Below are positions 24,898 to 33,050 of a DNA stretch of 64,000 bases, in pieces. A program made the translations under genes and the position numbers. Position 1 is the first letter of the stretch, and every line of letters begins with the position of its first letter. The stretch is from an uncultured Methylococcaceae bacterium. GTDB taxonomy: Bacteria > Pseudomonadota > Gammaproteobacteria > Methylococcales > Methylococcaceae. The notes beneath the pieces were generated by a model. That model did no database searches. It saw only the letters and a list, made by a program, of their open reading frames with translations, and was not told the DNA's origin. The stretch is from contig CAIOOA010000228.1 in the NCBI GenBank assembly GCA_903859815.1, forward strand, positions 19,609 through 83,608, written 5' to 3'.

Positions 24898-26142
24898 CTA
24901 GGTGGCCTTGGTTTCCAAATTGGCGATGCGTATGGCAGCGGGCGGATGGCTATAATGGAAAGCCGAATACAACGGGTCGGGCGTCAAGGTGCTGGCGTTG
25001 TCGCGGTATAGCTTGACCAATGCGCTGATCAGGTCGCGTGGATGTGCATGGGTGGCAGCGAAATCGTCGGCCTCAAACTCGAACTTGCGCTGGAAATAGG
25101 CCATGGTCGGTTGTAGGAACAAAGTAAACGCAGGAAATGCCAACATGAATAATAACAAGGCCGTGGAGTTGGATTGCTGGCTGACCCCCAAGCCCTCATA
25201 AAACCAATTCTGCCCCATCAGCCATCCTAATAAGCCTAGACCTGCAAGGCTGATACACGCGCTGGCAATCAGCATTTTCAATACATGCTTGCGTTTGAAA
25301 TGGCCTAATTCATGCGCCAGCACGGCTTCCAATTCTTCATGGTTGAGTGAATTGACCAATGTATCGAAAAACACTATTCGCTTGTTGTTGCCAATCCCAG
25401 TGAAATAGGCATTTCCATGACCCGAGCGACGAGACCCGTCCATAACAAAAATGCCCTTGCTATGAAAACCGCAACGGCCCAGCAAAGCCTCGATACGCTC
25501 GCGCAAGCTTGCATCTTCCAGAGGTGAAAACTTATTAAACAAAGGAGCTATGAACGTGGGGAAAGCCCAGCTCATCAGAATCGAAAAGCTTTGCAGAATG
25601 GCCCAAGCCCACACCCACCAATACGGGCCGACCGCACCCATGACCCACAAGATTAAAGCCAATATCGGACCGCCTATGGCAAGCGTCAACCCGAGTTGCA
25701 TCAACAGGTCAGTCGCAAATTGTTTAGGCGTATTGCGATTAAAGCCAAAACGTTCTTCAAGATCAAACGTTTTATAAATGCTGATGGGTAAATCGATCAG
25801 TTGTATCAGCATTAAAGTGGACAGAATGATGGCTACGCCAATGAGCGTGGTGGGCCATTCGAAGCCCATCCAAAATTCTGCAATCCAGTCAATGCCGCCG
25901 CCCAGCGTGAAGAGCAACAAGACCGCCAAGCTAATGACCCGGTCAACCTCCCCTAATTTGCCCTTGGCCAGGGTGTAATCCGCCGCCTTCTGATGCGCTT
26001 CGAGGGTGATGCTCTCGCGGAAAGCTTCTGGCACTGCGTCCCGATGAGCAAGCACAAAAGCGCATTGCCTCCTTGCCAACCAATACTCCACGGCATAGGA
26101 AATAGCGACAGCGATTAGAAAAATTATGGTAAATGCATTCAT
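24898..26142 (-). CDS. M48-family membrane metalloprotease (Ste24/CAAX protease 1-like)
   Basis: About 414 residues with several hydrophobic segments and the zinc motif HELGH (near residue 276) followed by EADDFAA (third ligand Glu, near 350). The N-terminal half matches the Ste24 prenyl protease-type membrane domain (FDLEERFGFNRNTPKQF). Bacterial homologues probably take part in inner-membrane protein quality control. MNAFTIIFLI at 26142 was chosen as start because it opens directly into the first membrane helix; the longer frame to 26211 lacks support. Operon with rsgA. Confidence 0.9.
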   Translation of the reverse strand: MNAFTIIFLIAVAISYAVEYWLARRQCAFVLAHRDAVPEAFRESITLEAHQKAADYTLAKGKLGEVDRVISLAVLLLFTLGGGIDWIAEFWMGFEWPTTLIGVAIILSTLMLIQLIDLPISIYKTFDLEERFGFNRNTPKQFATDLLMQLGLTLAIGGPILALILWVMGAVGPYWWVWAWAILQSFSILMSWAFPTFIAPLFNKFSPLEDASLRERIEALLGRCGFHSKGIFVMDGSRRSGHGNAYFTGIGNNKRIVFFDTLVNSLNHEELEAVLAHELGHFKRKHVLKMLIASACISLAGLGLLGWLMGQNWFYEGLGVSQQSNSTALLLFMLAFPAFTLFLQPTMAYFQRKFEFEADDFAATHAHPRDLISALVKLYRDNASTLTPDPLYSAFHYSHPPAAIRIANLETKAT

Positions 26143-26273
26143 CAGTAAACCTTGTTGGTAGGAAACCACCCCTTTCGGGGATTTATAATGTTGACAGCAT
26201 AGCTTGGGCATCGTTACCCTTGCTGAAATCCTCCAGCGATAAGAGGTAAAAATAATCCAAAAGGCGATAAAAA

Positions 26274-26819
26274 ATGGCTATTGATTCACAAAACATGATT
26301 TGGCTCGACCTGGAAATGACCGGGCTAGACCCTCAAAACGACACCGTCATTGAAATTGCCACGGTGGTTACCGACAAAAACCTCAATGTGCTGGCTGAAG
26401 GCCCGATTTTGGCAATTCATCAATCAGAAGCTATTTTATCCCGCATGGACGATTGGAACCAGAAACAGCACGGAGGTTCCGGCCTCATCCAACGAGTGAG
26501 GGATAGCGCGGTTGATGAAGCCGCCGCCGAGCAAATCACCTTGGAATTTCTCCGTACTTGGGTTCCAAGCAAAACTTCGCCCATGTGCGGCAATAGCATA
26601 TGCCAGGATCGCCGCTTTCTCTACCGTTGCATGCCTAAGCTTGAAGCATTTTTCCATTACCGCAACTTAGATGTATCCACTATCAAGGAATTAGCCGCCC
26701 GCTGGGCGCCTGAACTCAAGGATTCATTTAAAAAATCAAATAATCACTTGGCCTTGGATGATATTTTGGAGTCCATTGCCGAATTGCGGTTTTATCGGGA
26801 ACGTTTCTTCAAATTCTGA
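26274..26819 (+). CDS. orn: Oligoribonuclease
   Basis: A 181-residue DEDDh 3'-5' exonuclease: [12 protein letters not shown] with the first Asp-Glu pair near residues 12-14, [15 protein letters not shown] near 108, and ALDDILESI with the last Asp near 163. It degrades 2-5-nucleotide RNAs, including pGpG from c-di-GMP turnover, which links it functionally to the HD-GYP enzyme at 44827. Divergent from the M48 protease and rsgA genes. Confidence 0.96.
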   Translation: MAIDSQNMIWLDLEMTGLDPQNDTVIEIATVVTDKNLNVLAEGPILAIHQSEAILSRMDDWNQKQHGGSGLIQRVRDSAVDEAAAEQITLEFLRTWVPSKTSPMCGNSICQDRRFLYRCMPKLEAFFHYRNLDVSTIKELAARWAPELKDSFKKSNNHLALDDILESIAELRFYRERFFKF

Positions 26820-26909
26820 AGTTACCCGGTAAAGAAGGGGTTTCGATTGTCATCTACGAACCAATCGCTTAGTATCCCAACTAATTTAGTCAATTTAAGC
26901 AACGTTGCA

Positions 26910-27707
26910 ATGTCTGAACATAAAGCCAATAGATCCATTGAAGATGTCCAAAACAGCGAAGACACCCGCCGGATCGGCATAGATCGGGTTGGCATCAAGT
27001 CCATTCGCCATCCTATGCTTTTCCGTCAACGGGACGGTGCTTTGCAAGCGACCGTGGCTGTCTTTGATATGACGGTGAATCTGTCCCATGAGCAGAAAGG
27101 GACTCACATGTCGCGCTTCGTCGAAATCCTGAATGAAGAACTGAGCGAACTGGACATACGCACCTTCCCCCAAGTCATTGCCGACATGACCGCCCGCTTG
27201 GAAGCCGAGCGCGGTTTTATAGAAACCCGCTTCCCGTTTTTTGTGCGTAAAAAAGCGCCGGTGACCAGTGCCTCCAGTTGGCTGGATTACGAAGTCACCC
27301 TGACCGGGGAGTGGATCGAAGGGGTTGCCAAACTTTGGCTCAAAGTGGTGGTTCCGGTCACCAGCCTTTGCCCCTGTTCCAAGAAAATATCAGATTATGG
27401 CGCACATAACCAGCGTTCGCATGTCACTTTGACGGTTCGATCCGAGGAACTGTTTTGGGTGGAGGATTTGATCGAACTAGTCGAGCGTCAAGCCTCAAGC
27501 CAAATTTATGGTTTGTTAAAGCGTGCCGATGAGAAATATGTCACCGAGAGAGCCTACAATAACCCTAAATTTGTAGAAGATATTGTGCGTGACATTGCCA
27601 ACGACCTTAATCAACGGGTGGATATACTTTATTACAAGCTTGAAACGGAAAATTTTGAATCCATCCATAACCATTCTGCCTATGCCGTCATAGAAAAATC
27701 CAGATAG
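26910..27707 (+). CDS. folE2: GTP cyclohydrolase FolE2 (type IB)
   Basis: About 265 residues, tunnelling-fold enzyme that makes dihydroneopterin triphosphate from GTP, the entry to folate synthesis. Conserved FolE2 features are [18 protein letters not shown] near the start, the metal-site [21 protein letters not shown] near 155-175, and the C-terminal ...[11 protein letters not shown]. The ATG at 26910 fits the family N-terminus; a TTG at 26847 would add 21 residues. Unlike FolE1, the enzyme is not strictly zinc-dependent. Confidence 0.93.
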   Translation: MSEHKANRSIEDVQNSEDTRRIGIDRVGIKSIRHPMLFRQRDGALQATVAVFDMTVNLSHEQKGTHMSRFVEILNEELSELDIRTFPQVIADMTARLEAERGFIETRFPFFVRKKAPVTSASSWLDYEVTLTGEWIEGVAKLWLKVVVPVTSLCPCSKKISDYGAHNQRSHVTLTVRSEELFWVEDLIELVERQASSQIYGLLKRADEKYVTERAYNNPKFVEDIVRDIANDLNQRVDILYYKLETENFESIHNHSAYAVIEKSR

Positions 27708-27813
27708 TTAGGGGTAAAATAATCATAACTGACAGGCTAATGAGAAAAATACAGAATCACTGCGCCTAGTGTCTGGATTTCATCGCCTAAGAATCATCAA
27801 TAAGAGGTTATCC

Positions 27814-28809
27814 ATGAAAGCCATACTCATGACTCAGACTGGCGGCGCTGAACTGCTGGAAGCGGCAAATATTCCAGAACCCTCCATCACAGAGCCGAAC
27901 CAAATCAAGGTTCGCTTAAAAGCTGCTGGCGTAAACCCCATTGACACCAAACTGCGTAAACGCGGGGTTTTTTATGAAAATGCCCTGCCGGCGGTTTTGG
28001 GTTGTGATGGCGCGGGGGTGGTGGTGGAAACTGGCAGCAGTGTCAGCAAATTTAAAGTCGGCGACAAAGTCTGGTATTGCCATGGGGGCCTGGGCGGGGA
28101 CCAGGGCAATTATGCCGAGTTCAATGTCCTTAACGAGCGCTGGGTCGCTCACATGCCCAAGACCCTCAGTTTCGAGCAGGCCGCAGCCGGTCCTCTGGTG
28201 TTGATCACCGCTTGGGGGGCGCTCTATGACCGGGCAAGGCTGCAACAATCCAACACCGTGCTGATTCATGCCGGGGCGGGCGGCGTAGGCCATGTCGCCA
28301 TCCAATTGGCGAGGTTGCATGGTGCAAAAGTCATTACAACCGTCGGGTCAGACAACCATGTCGCCTTGGCAAGATCATGGGGTGCGGACGATGTCATCAA
28401 CTACCGGGCCCAAGATTTCGTGGAAGCCGTCAATCAACTGACCGATGGCAAGGGGGCCGAAGTGGTGCTAGATTCGGTCGGACCGGAAATCTTTGACCGC
28501 AGCATTAATTGCACCGCTTATTTCGGCTCTATTGTCACCCTGCTTGAAATTGGTCAAGCCAACTTGAAGGAGGCTCGCATTAGAAACTTGCGCATCGGTT
28601 TTGAATTGATGCTAACCCCCCAACTGCGCCAACTCTCCGGCGGGCTGGATCTGCAAGTGGACATGCTGAATCAATGCGGTCGCTGGATCGACCAAGGCAA
28701 ACTAAAAATCCATGTTGGCGAGGTTTTGCCGTTGGAACAAGCAGCCCAAGCCCATACGATGATTGAAGGTGGGCATGTCACGGGCAAGATAGTCTTGAAA
28801 ATCGACTGA
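27814..28809 (+). CDS. Zinc-type MDR family NADPH:quinone oxidoreductase
   Basis: About 331 residues of the medium-chain dehydrogenase/reductase superfamily without the zinc-binding cysteines. N-terminal GroES-like domain with KAAGVNPIDTKLRKRG and GCDGAGVV; NADPH-binding AGAGGVGHVAIQLARLHGAKVI near 150-170; C-terminal HVTGKIVL. It probably reduces quinones or activated alkenes. Start chosen at MKAILMTQ (27814), with AAGAGG about 8 bases upstream. The next small gene follows after 10 bases. Confidence 0.88.
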   Translation: MKAILMTQTGGAELLEAANIPEPSITEPNQIKVRLKAAGVNPIDTKLRKRGVFYENALPAVLGCDGAGVVVETGSSVSKFKVGDKVWYCHGGLGGDQGNYAEFNVLNERWVAHMPKTLSFEQAAAGPLVLITAWGALYDRARLQQSNTVLIHAGAGGVGHVAIQLARLHGAKVITTVGSDNHVALARSWGADDVINYRAQDFVEAVNQLTDGKGAEVVLDSVGPEIFDRSINCTAYFGSIVTLLEIGQANLKEARIRNLRIGFELMLTPQLRQLSGGLDLQVDMLNQCGRWIDQGKLKIHVGEVLPLEQAAQAHTMIEGGHVTGKIVLKID

Positions 28810-28819
28810 GGGGGTTGCC

Positions 28820-29053
28820 ATGGCTGATAACACAGAAAATCTTGTACTCGAAATTTTACGACAACTACGCGGTGATATAACGAGTCTCCGCAATGAAGTG
28901 CGCGACGGTTTCAATCGGGTAGAAATTCGACTTGGCTATGTGGGGCAGACTTTAGCCAGTGATTTGGCGGTATCGGCATCCGACCGTGACGAGATTCGCA
29001 ACTTAAAGCAGCGCATTAAACGGATTGAGAGACGATTGGAGCTTCAGGGTTGA
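28820..29053 (+). CDS. Small coiled-coil hypothetical protein
   Basis: A 77-residue protein starting MADNTENLVLEILRQLRGDI, with heptad-like spacing and a basic C-terminus (LKQRIKRIERRLELQ). Predicted as an amphipathic helix or coiled coil; no known function. GGGG TTGCC precedes ATG closely, so a modest ribosome site exists. Similar small coiled-coil proteins are often next to accessory genes. Probably cotranscribed with the MDR gene. Confidence 0.6.
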   Translation: MADNTENLVLEILRQLRGDITSLRNEVRDGFNRVEIRLGYVGQTLASDLAVSASDRDEIRNLKQRIKRIERRLELQG

Positions 29054-29081
29054 GTGTTGAATCCTTGGGATGTGAATCCAC

Positions 29082-29113
29082 AGACCGACTCGGTTTTGTA
29101 ACCGAGTCGGTCT
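29082..29113. terminator. Strong hairpin between convergent genes
   Basis: Perfect 14-bp inverted repeat (AGACCGACTCGGTT and its complement, 29082-29095 / 29100-29113) with a 4-base loop, 29 bases after the small coiled-coil gene and 41 bases before the stop of the opposing PEP-CTERM gene. No T run follows on either strand, so it may end transcription from both sides weakly or protect 3' ends. Confidence 0.7.
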
Positions 29114-29153
29114 TGGATTTAGTAGTTGGGGCTTGTGAAAGAGTGCCAAGGAA

Positions 29154-29882
29154 TTATTTTTCTTTACGCTGCTTCAACGACTTACTGGTTAGAACCGTGG
29201 AAACTAGGCCAATCAGCATAAGGCTCAGCGAAGAAGGTTCTGGCACGGAGGTAGATGGGCCGGAAACATAATTGACGATTACATTATCTAAAATGGGCCC
29301 ATAGGTTGTTCCTGCTTGCTGGTTGGTAGATAGGAACGTAATCGTTGTTGAAAGACTAGTGGCTGTAAACTGGTAAGAAAATGGATAAAAAGTTTGGTTT
29401 GTTAATGAATTAGTAGGGTTTACTGTAAAGCTTTGACTTATCAAGGACCCTGCTGTTACAAGCCCCGTGTTAATCCCAGTCACATAAGCTGCTGCACCAA
29501 AACTTAAATCATAAACAGCACCGTTAATGGTTGGGATGTTGATGGAGATGGAGCTAGATGTCTGATGAGTGAGATCAACCGAATACAGACCATCCATAGC
29601 ACCGTAAGTGGGGGTTTTGATCCAATCGATACCATCACCTGGCCCACCTGCCGTCCATCCTGAGATTGATGTACCCCCGACGTTAATCCACATAGCATCG
29701 GCCCCAGCATTTTGAACAAAATTGCCTAATTCAAAACTCCCTGCTCCTGCGCCATAAGTATCATTAATGATATTGGCATTAGCGGCATTCGGTAATATGC
29801 AACAGCAGGTCGCAAAGATAGATGCACCCGTTAGAAATCGCTTAGAATTTCGTGCTAAGATTTTGTGACTTGTGACTTTCAT
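29154..29882 (-). CDS. PEP-CTERM sorting domain protein with DUF642-like domain
   Basis: A 242-residue secreted protein: N-terminal signal peptide (about residues 1-36 with a hydrophobic stretch and Ala-Asn-Ala), a beta-sandwich region GAGSFELGNF...GGTSISGWTAG...IDWI resembling DUF642 carbohydrate-binding proteins, and a C-terminal VPEPSSLSLMLIGLVSTVL helix with a basic tail (KQRKEK). PEP-CTERM proteins are processed by exosortase and are linked to extracellular polysaccharide. No exosortase gene is visible in this window. Confidence 0.85.
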   Translation of the reverse strand: MKVTSHKILARNSKRFLTGASIFATCCCILPNAANANIINDTYGAGAGSFELGNFVQNAGADAMWINVGGTSISGWTAGGPGDGIDWIKTPTYGAMDGLYSVDLTHQTSSSISINIPTINGAVYDLSFGAAAYVTGINTGLVTAGSLISQSFTVNPTNSLTNQTFYPFSYQFTATSLSTTITFLSTNQQAGTTYGPILDNVIVNYVSGPSTSVPEPSSLSLMLIGLVSTVLTSKSLKQRKEK

Positions 29883-30124
29883 AATCGTTTCCTTTCCTGA
29901 GATGAATAAATTGTTGGCTTATGGGTGTTGATTTGATCGAATATATCAAACTAACGATAAGCAAACCTATTCATTCTTTCAAGTAAAATCAATTGCTTTT
30001 GTATTATTGTCAGGTTAATTAATCATTTCATTTTTCAGGTACTATCGTAGCTATGACAGCCTGTATGAATCGAAGCGGAATACGAGAATTTCTAAGCCAA
30101 TAACCCTATATTCAGCATCCCTAA

Positions 30125-31477
30125 ATGACCAACCAAATCTTCTCCAGCCGCGACCAAGCTGTCCTTTGGCATCCCTGCACCCAAATGAAGGACCATGAGT
30201 TGCAGCCGGTCATCCCAATTCGGCGAGGGCTAGGCGTTTGGTTGGAAGATTTCGATGGCAAACGTTATCTGGATGCGGTCAGCTCGTGGTGGGTCAACCT
30301 GTTCGGTCACGCCAACCCTTACATCAATGCCGCATTGCGCCATCAGTTGGAGAGCTTGGAGCATGTCATCCTTGCTGGCTTCACCCATGAACCTGCAGTT
30401 CGTCTTGCGGAAAGGCTAATTGATCTAGCCCCGAAAGGCTTAAGCCGTTGCTTTTATGCCGACAATGGTTCTTCGGCGGTGGAAGTAGCTTTGAAAATGA
30501 GCTTCCATTATTGGCGCAATCGAGGTCAGACTGGCAAAACTCGATTCGTCAGCTTGGAAAACAGTTATCACGGTGAAACCTTGGGGGCGTTGGCAGTCGG
30601 TGACGTGGGCTTGTATAAAGACACCTACGCGCCTTTGCTGATGCAAGTCATCACCGCGCCTTCACCCGATTGCTATCACCGCGAACCGGGCGAGTCTTGG
30701 CAAGATTATTCCATCCGCCGTTTTGCCGATATGGAGCGATTATTGGCAGAACAAGCCGATAAAATTTGTGCCGTCATCGTCGAACCCTTGGTCCAATGCG
30801 CGGGCTCCATGCGCATGTACGATCCGATCTATCTATCCCTGCTACGCGATGCCTGTGACCGCTACGGTGTCCATCTGATCGCCGATGAAGTGGCGGTAGG
30901 CTTTGGCAGAACAGGGACGATGTTTGCCTGTGAGCAAGCGGACATTCGGCCCGATTTCCTATGTTTGTCAAAAGGCATCACCGGAGGGTATCTCCCGCTT
31001 TCCGCAGTGTTGACAACCAATGATGTTTACCAAGCTTTTTACGGCGATTATGTCGCCCAAATCGCCTTTTTGCATTCCCATAGCTATACCGGCAACGCCC
31101 TAGCCTGTGCCGCCGCGCTTGCCAGCCTTGATTTGTTTGAACAAGAAGATGTGCTAAACCGCAATCGAATCCTCGCCCAATCCATGGCTGAAGCCGCCGC
31201 ACCGTTGGTGGATCACCCGCATGTGTCCGAAGTGCGTCAAACTGGCATGATCCTAGCCATTGAAATGGTCAAAGATAAATCCAAACGTGAGGCTTATGAC
31301 TGGCGGGAACGCCGGGGCTTGATGGTTTACCGCCATGGCTTGAAACGTGGCGTGTTGTTGCGGCCTTTGGGCAATGTCATCTATTTCATGCCGCCTTATG
31401 TCATCAACGCCGACGAAATCGAATTCATGGCAACAGTGGCAAAGGAAGGCATTGCGTTGGCAACAGCCGGTGCTTAG
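30125..31477 (+). CDS. bioA: Adenosylmethionine-8-amino-7-oxononanoate aminotransferase
   Basis: A 450-residue fold-type I PLP enzyme; LWHPCTQMKDHE at the N-terminus is diagnostic of BioA, followed by AVSSWWVNLFGHANP, the PLP-phosphate region NGSSAVEVALKMS near 118, HGETLGALAVGDVGLYK near 148 and the PLP lysine in CLSKGITGGYLPLSAV near 278. It forms 7,8-diaminopelargonic acid in biotin synthesis. No other bio gene is nearby. Confidence 0.95.
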   Translation: MTNQIFSSRDQAVLWHPCTQMKDHELQPVIPIRRGLGVWLEDFDGKRYLDAVSSWWVNLFGHANPYINAALRHQLESLEHVILAGFTHEPAVRLAERLIDLAPKGLSRCFYADNGSSAVEVALKMSFHYWRNRGQTGKTRFVSLENSYHGETLGALAVGDVGLYKDTYAPLLMQVITAPSPDCYHREPGESWQDYSIRRFADMERLLAEQADKICAVIVEPLVQCAGSMRMYDPIYLSLLRDACDRYGVHLIADEVAVGFGRTGTMFACEQADIRPDFLCLSKGITGGYLPLSAVLTTNDVYQAFYGDYVAQIAFLHSHSYTGNALACAAALASLDLFEQEDVLNRNRILAQSMAEAAAPLVDHPHVSEVRQTGMILAIEMVKDKSKREAYDWRERRGLMVYRHGLKRGVLLRPLGNVIYFMPPYVINADEIEFMATVAKEGIALATAGA

Positions 31478-31521
31478 CCTAGAGTATCGGTGAACAGCAA
31501 TTCTCATTTTGGCGAGGAAGC

Positions 31522-31661
31522 CGTCATTCCGGCATGGACTGCCGGAATCCAGTGCCATGGATGGTAACTTGTCGGTGCATAAGTGTCTGATAAAACATGA
31601 CTGGCAAATCCTAGTTTCACGTCCCTGTGACTGGATTCCTGCTTCCCGGCAGGAATGACGG
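31522..31661. repeat. MITE-like element with CGTCATTCC ends
   Basis: About 140 bases bounded by CGTCATTCCGGC and its inverse (GGCAGGAATGACG), with internal GGAATCCAG and CTGGATTCC arms, typical of small palindromic miniature elements. A related copy is at 50521-50637 and a half copy near 52262-52303. Located between bioA and rsmE. Confidence 0.75.
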
Positions 31662-31703
31662 GTTATACATCAACGCTTTGCCTCATAATGAGAATTGCTG
31701 ATC

Positions 31704-31730
31704 GGTGAAGCAAAGCAAGCTTTGCCGCTC
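31704..31730. repeat. Half copy of the GTCAAAGCAAGC palindrome family
   Basis: A short palindrome (CAAAGCAAGCTTTG) related to the arms of the elements at 23744 and 39759, in the leader of rsmE. Confidence 0.55.
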
Positions 31731-31776
31731 TATTCTTTGTAAAATGGAGCTTAATTGTCATTCACGAGGGTAATCC

Positions 31777-32508
31777 ATGCGCATTTCCCGTTTCTACCTC
31801 CCCCAACCCCTAAGCTCCGGGGCCACTATTCAACTCGAAGATGAAAGCGCCCATTATCTGCGCACGGTGCTGCGCTTGAAAAAGGGGGCGGATTTGGTTG
31901 TGTTCAACGGCAAAGGGGGTGAATACCCCGCCACCTTGGTCGAGGCGCATAAGGGTGCGGTCAGTGTCGTATTGGGCGATTTCAACCCACGTGAGGCGGA
32001 ATCTTTGCTCTTCACGACCTTGGGTTTGGGTATTTCGCGGAGTGAGCGCATGGACATGGCGATCCAAAAGGCAGTCGAACTGGGGGTTGCCAGCATCACC
32101 CCATTGCTGGCGGAGCGTTGCGTCGTACAACTGGACGACGATGCACGCAAGGAACAGCGTCTCCGCCACTGGCGCAAGGTCGCTCAGGGCGCATGCGAAC
32201 AATGCGGACGCAACCGAATTCCTGAAATAGCCGAGCCTTTTGCCTTGGAAGAGTGGGCGGCACAACAAACCGGGTTAAGACTGTTCCTAGACCCCAACGG
32301 AGTGAAAACCTTACGCGAACTGCCGCAGCCGCAAAGCCCAATCAGCCTTATGATTGGGCCCGAGGGAGGCTTTGCAGAACATGAGCGGGATTTGGCTGTT
32401 AAAGCCGGGTTCACCGCCTTGAAACTAGGTCCGAGGATATTACGCACCGAAACCGCAGCCTTGGCGGCCTTGGGGGCTATCCAAACGCTTTGGGGGGATT
32501 TGGGGTGA
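31777..32508 (+). CDS. rsmE: 16S rRNA (uracil1498-N3)-methyltransferase
   Basis: A 243-residue SPOUT-family enzyme. An N-terminal PUA-like domain (ISRFYLPQPL...HYLRTVLRLKKG) is followed by the knotted SAM-binding domain with LMIGPEGGFAEHE near 188-200 and LGPRILRTETAALAAL near 212-227. It methylates U1498 of 16S rRNA. An ATG at 31777 follows GAGGGTAATCC (GAGG about 8 bases upstream). Confidence 0.96.
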   Translation: MRISRFYLPQPLSSGATIQLEDESAHYLRTVLRLKKGADLVVFNGKGGEYPATLVEAHKGAVSVVLGDFNPREAESLLFTTLGLGISRSERMDMAIQKAVELGVASITPLLAERCVVQLDDDARKEQRLRHWRKVAQGACEQCGRNRIPEIAEPFALEEWAAQQTGLRLFLDPNGVKTLRELPQPQSPISLMIGPEGGFAEHERDLAVKAGFTALKLGPRILRTETAALAALGAIQTLWGDLG

Positions 32509-32574
32509 GGAAGAGGGCATCACTCTCTCCCCTACTCAAAATCAGAGCATAAATAATCAATTCTAGGAAAACTC

Positions 32575-32841
32575 ATGCAAACCATAGAAACACTTGCCAA
32601 TGGTCAAATCGTCATCCCTGCGAATTTGCGCCAACGCTTTGGAATCAAGCAGGGTTCACGTTTGGAAATTCGTCAGGCCAACGATCATCTGGAACTCTAT
32701 GTTCTCCCTGATGACCCTATCAGCCTTTTTCGTGGTTCGCTCAAAGCAGAAGACTCAATGGCGGCAGAATTGATAGAAGAGCATCGTCAAGAAGTAGAGT
32801 TTGAGGTTTTAGGTGATGACTTGAGAAGGGAAAGCGTTTGA
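32575..32841 (+). CDS. AbrB/MazE-family antitoxin-like DNA-binding protein
   Basis: An 88-residue protein with the swapped-hairpin AbrB fold: GQIVIPANLRQRFGIKQGSRLEI at residues about 9-32. The C-terminal tail (SLKAEDSMAAELIEEHRQEVE) resembles the toxin-binding tail of VapB antitoxins. No PIN-domain VapC follows, so it is an orphan or its partner was lost when the region upstream of the TIR gene changed. A palindromic repeat lies in the 209 bases after it. Confidence 0.78.
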   Translation: MQTIETLANGQIVIPANLRQRFGIKQGSRLEIRQANDHLELYVLPDDPISLFRGSLKAEDSMAAELIEEHRQEVEFEVLGDDLRRESV

Positions 32842-32939
32842 GTATTGGGCTGCTACCCTTTTCTGACTACAAACGTTAGGTTTTTCGCTAGCCAGTAATG
32901 GGTGGCGAGATAAATAAGATCTGCTGAAACGAGAGTGGT

Positions 32940-32967
32940 GACGGGATTGAAAATCCCGCCACGCTTC
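32940..32967. repeat. Hairpin repeat related to one inside the TIR gene
   Basis: The sequence gacgggattgaaaatcccgc (about 32940-32959) with short flanking GTGG/CCAC arms forms a stem-loop. A close relative (aacggggttgcaaaccccgt, 33548-33567) is inside the TIR-STAND coding sequence. Confidence 0.6.
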
Positions 32968-33050
32968 GGAATAAGTGATGAGGTCTTTAAACTTCCACTC
33001 CCAAAGCGCATAATTGGAAAAATTAAAGGCCCACAAGGAATCATACAACC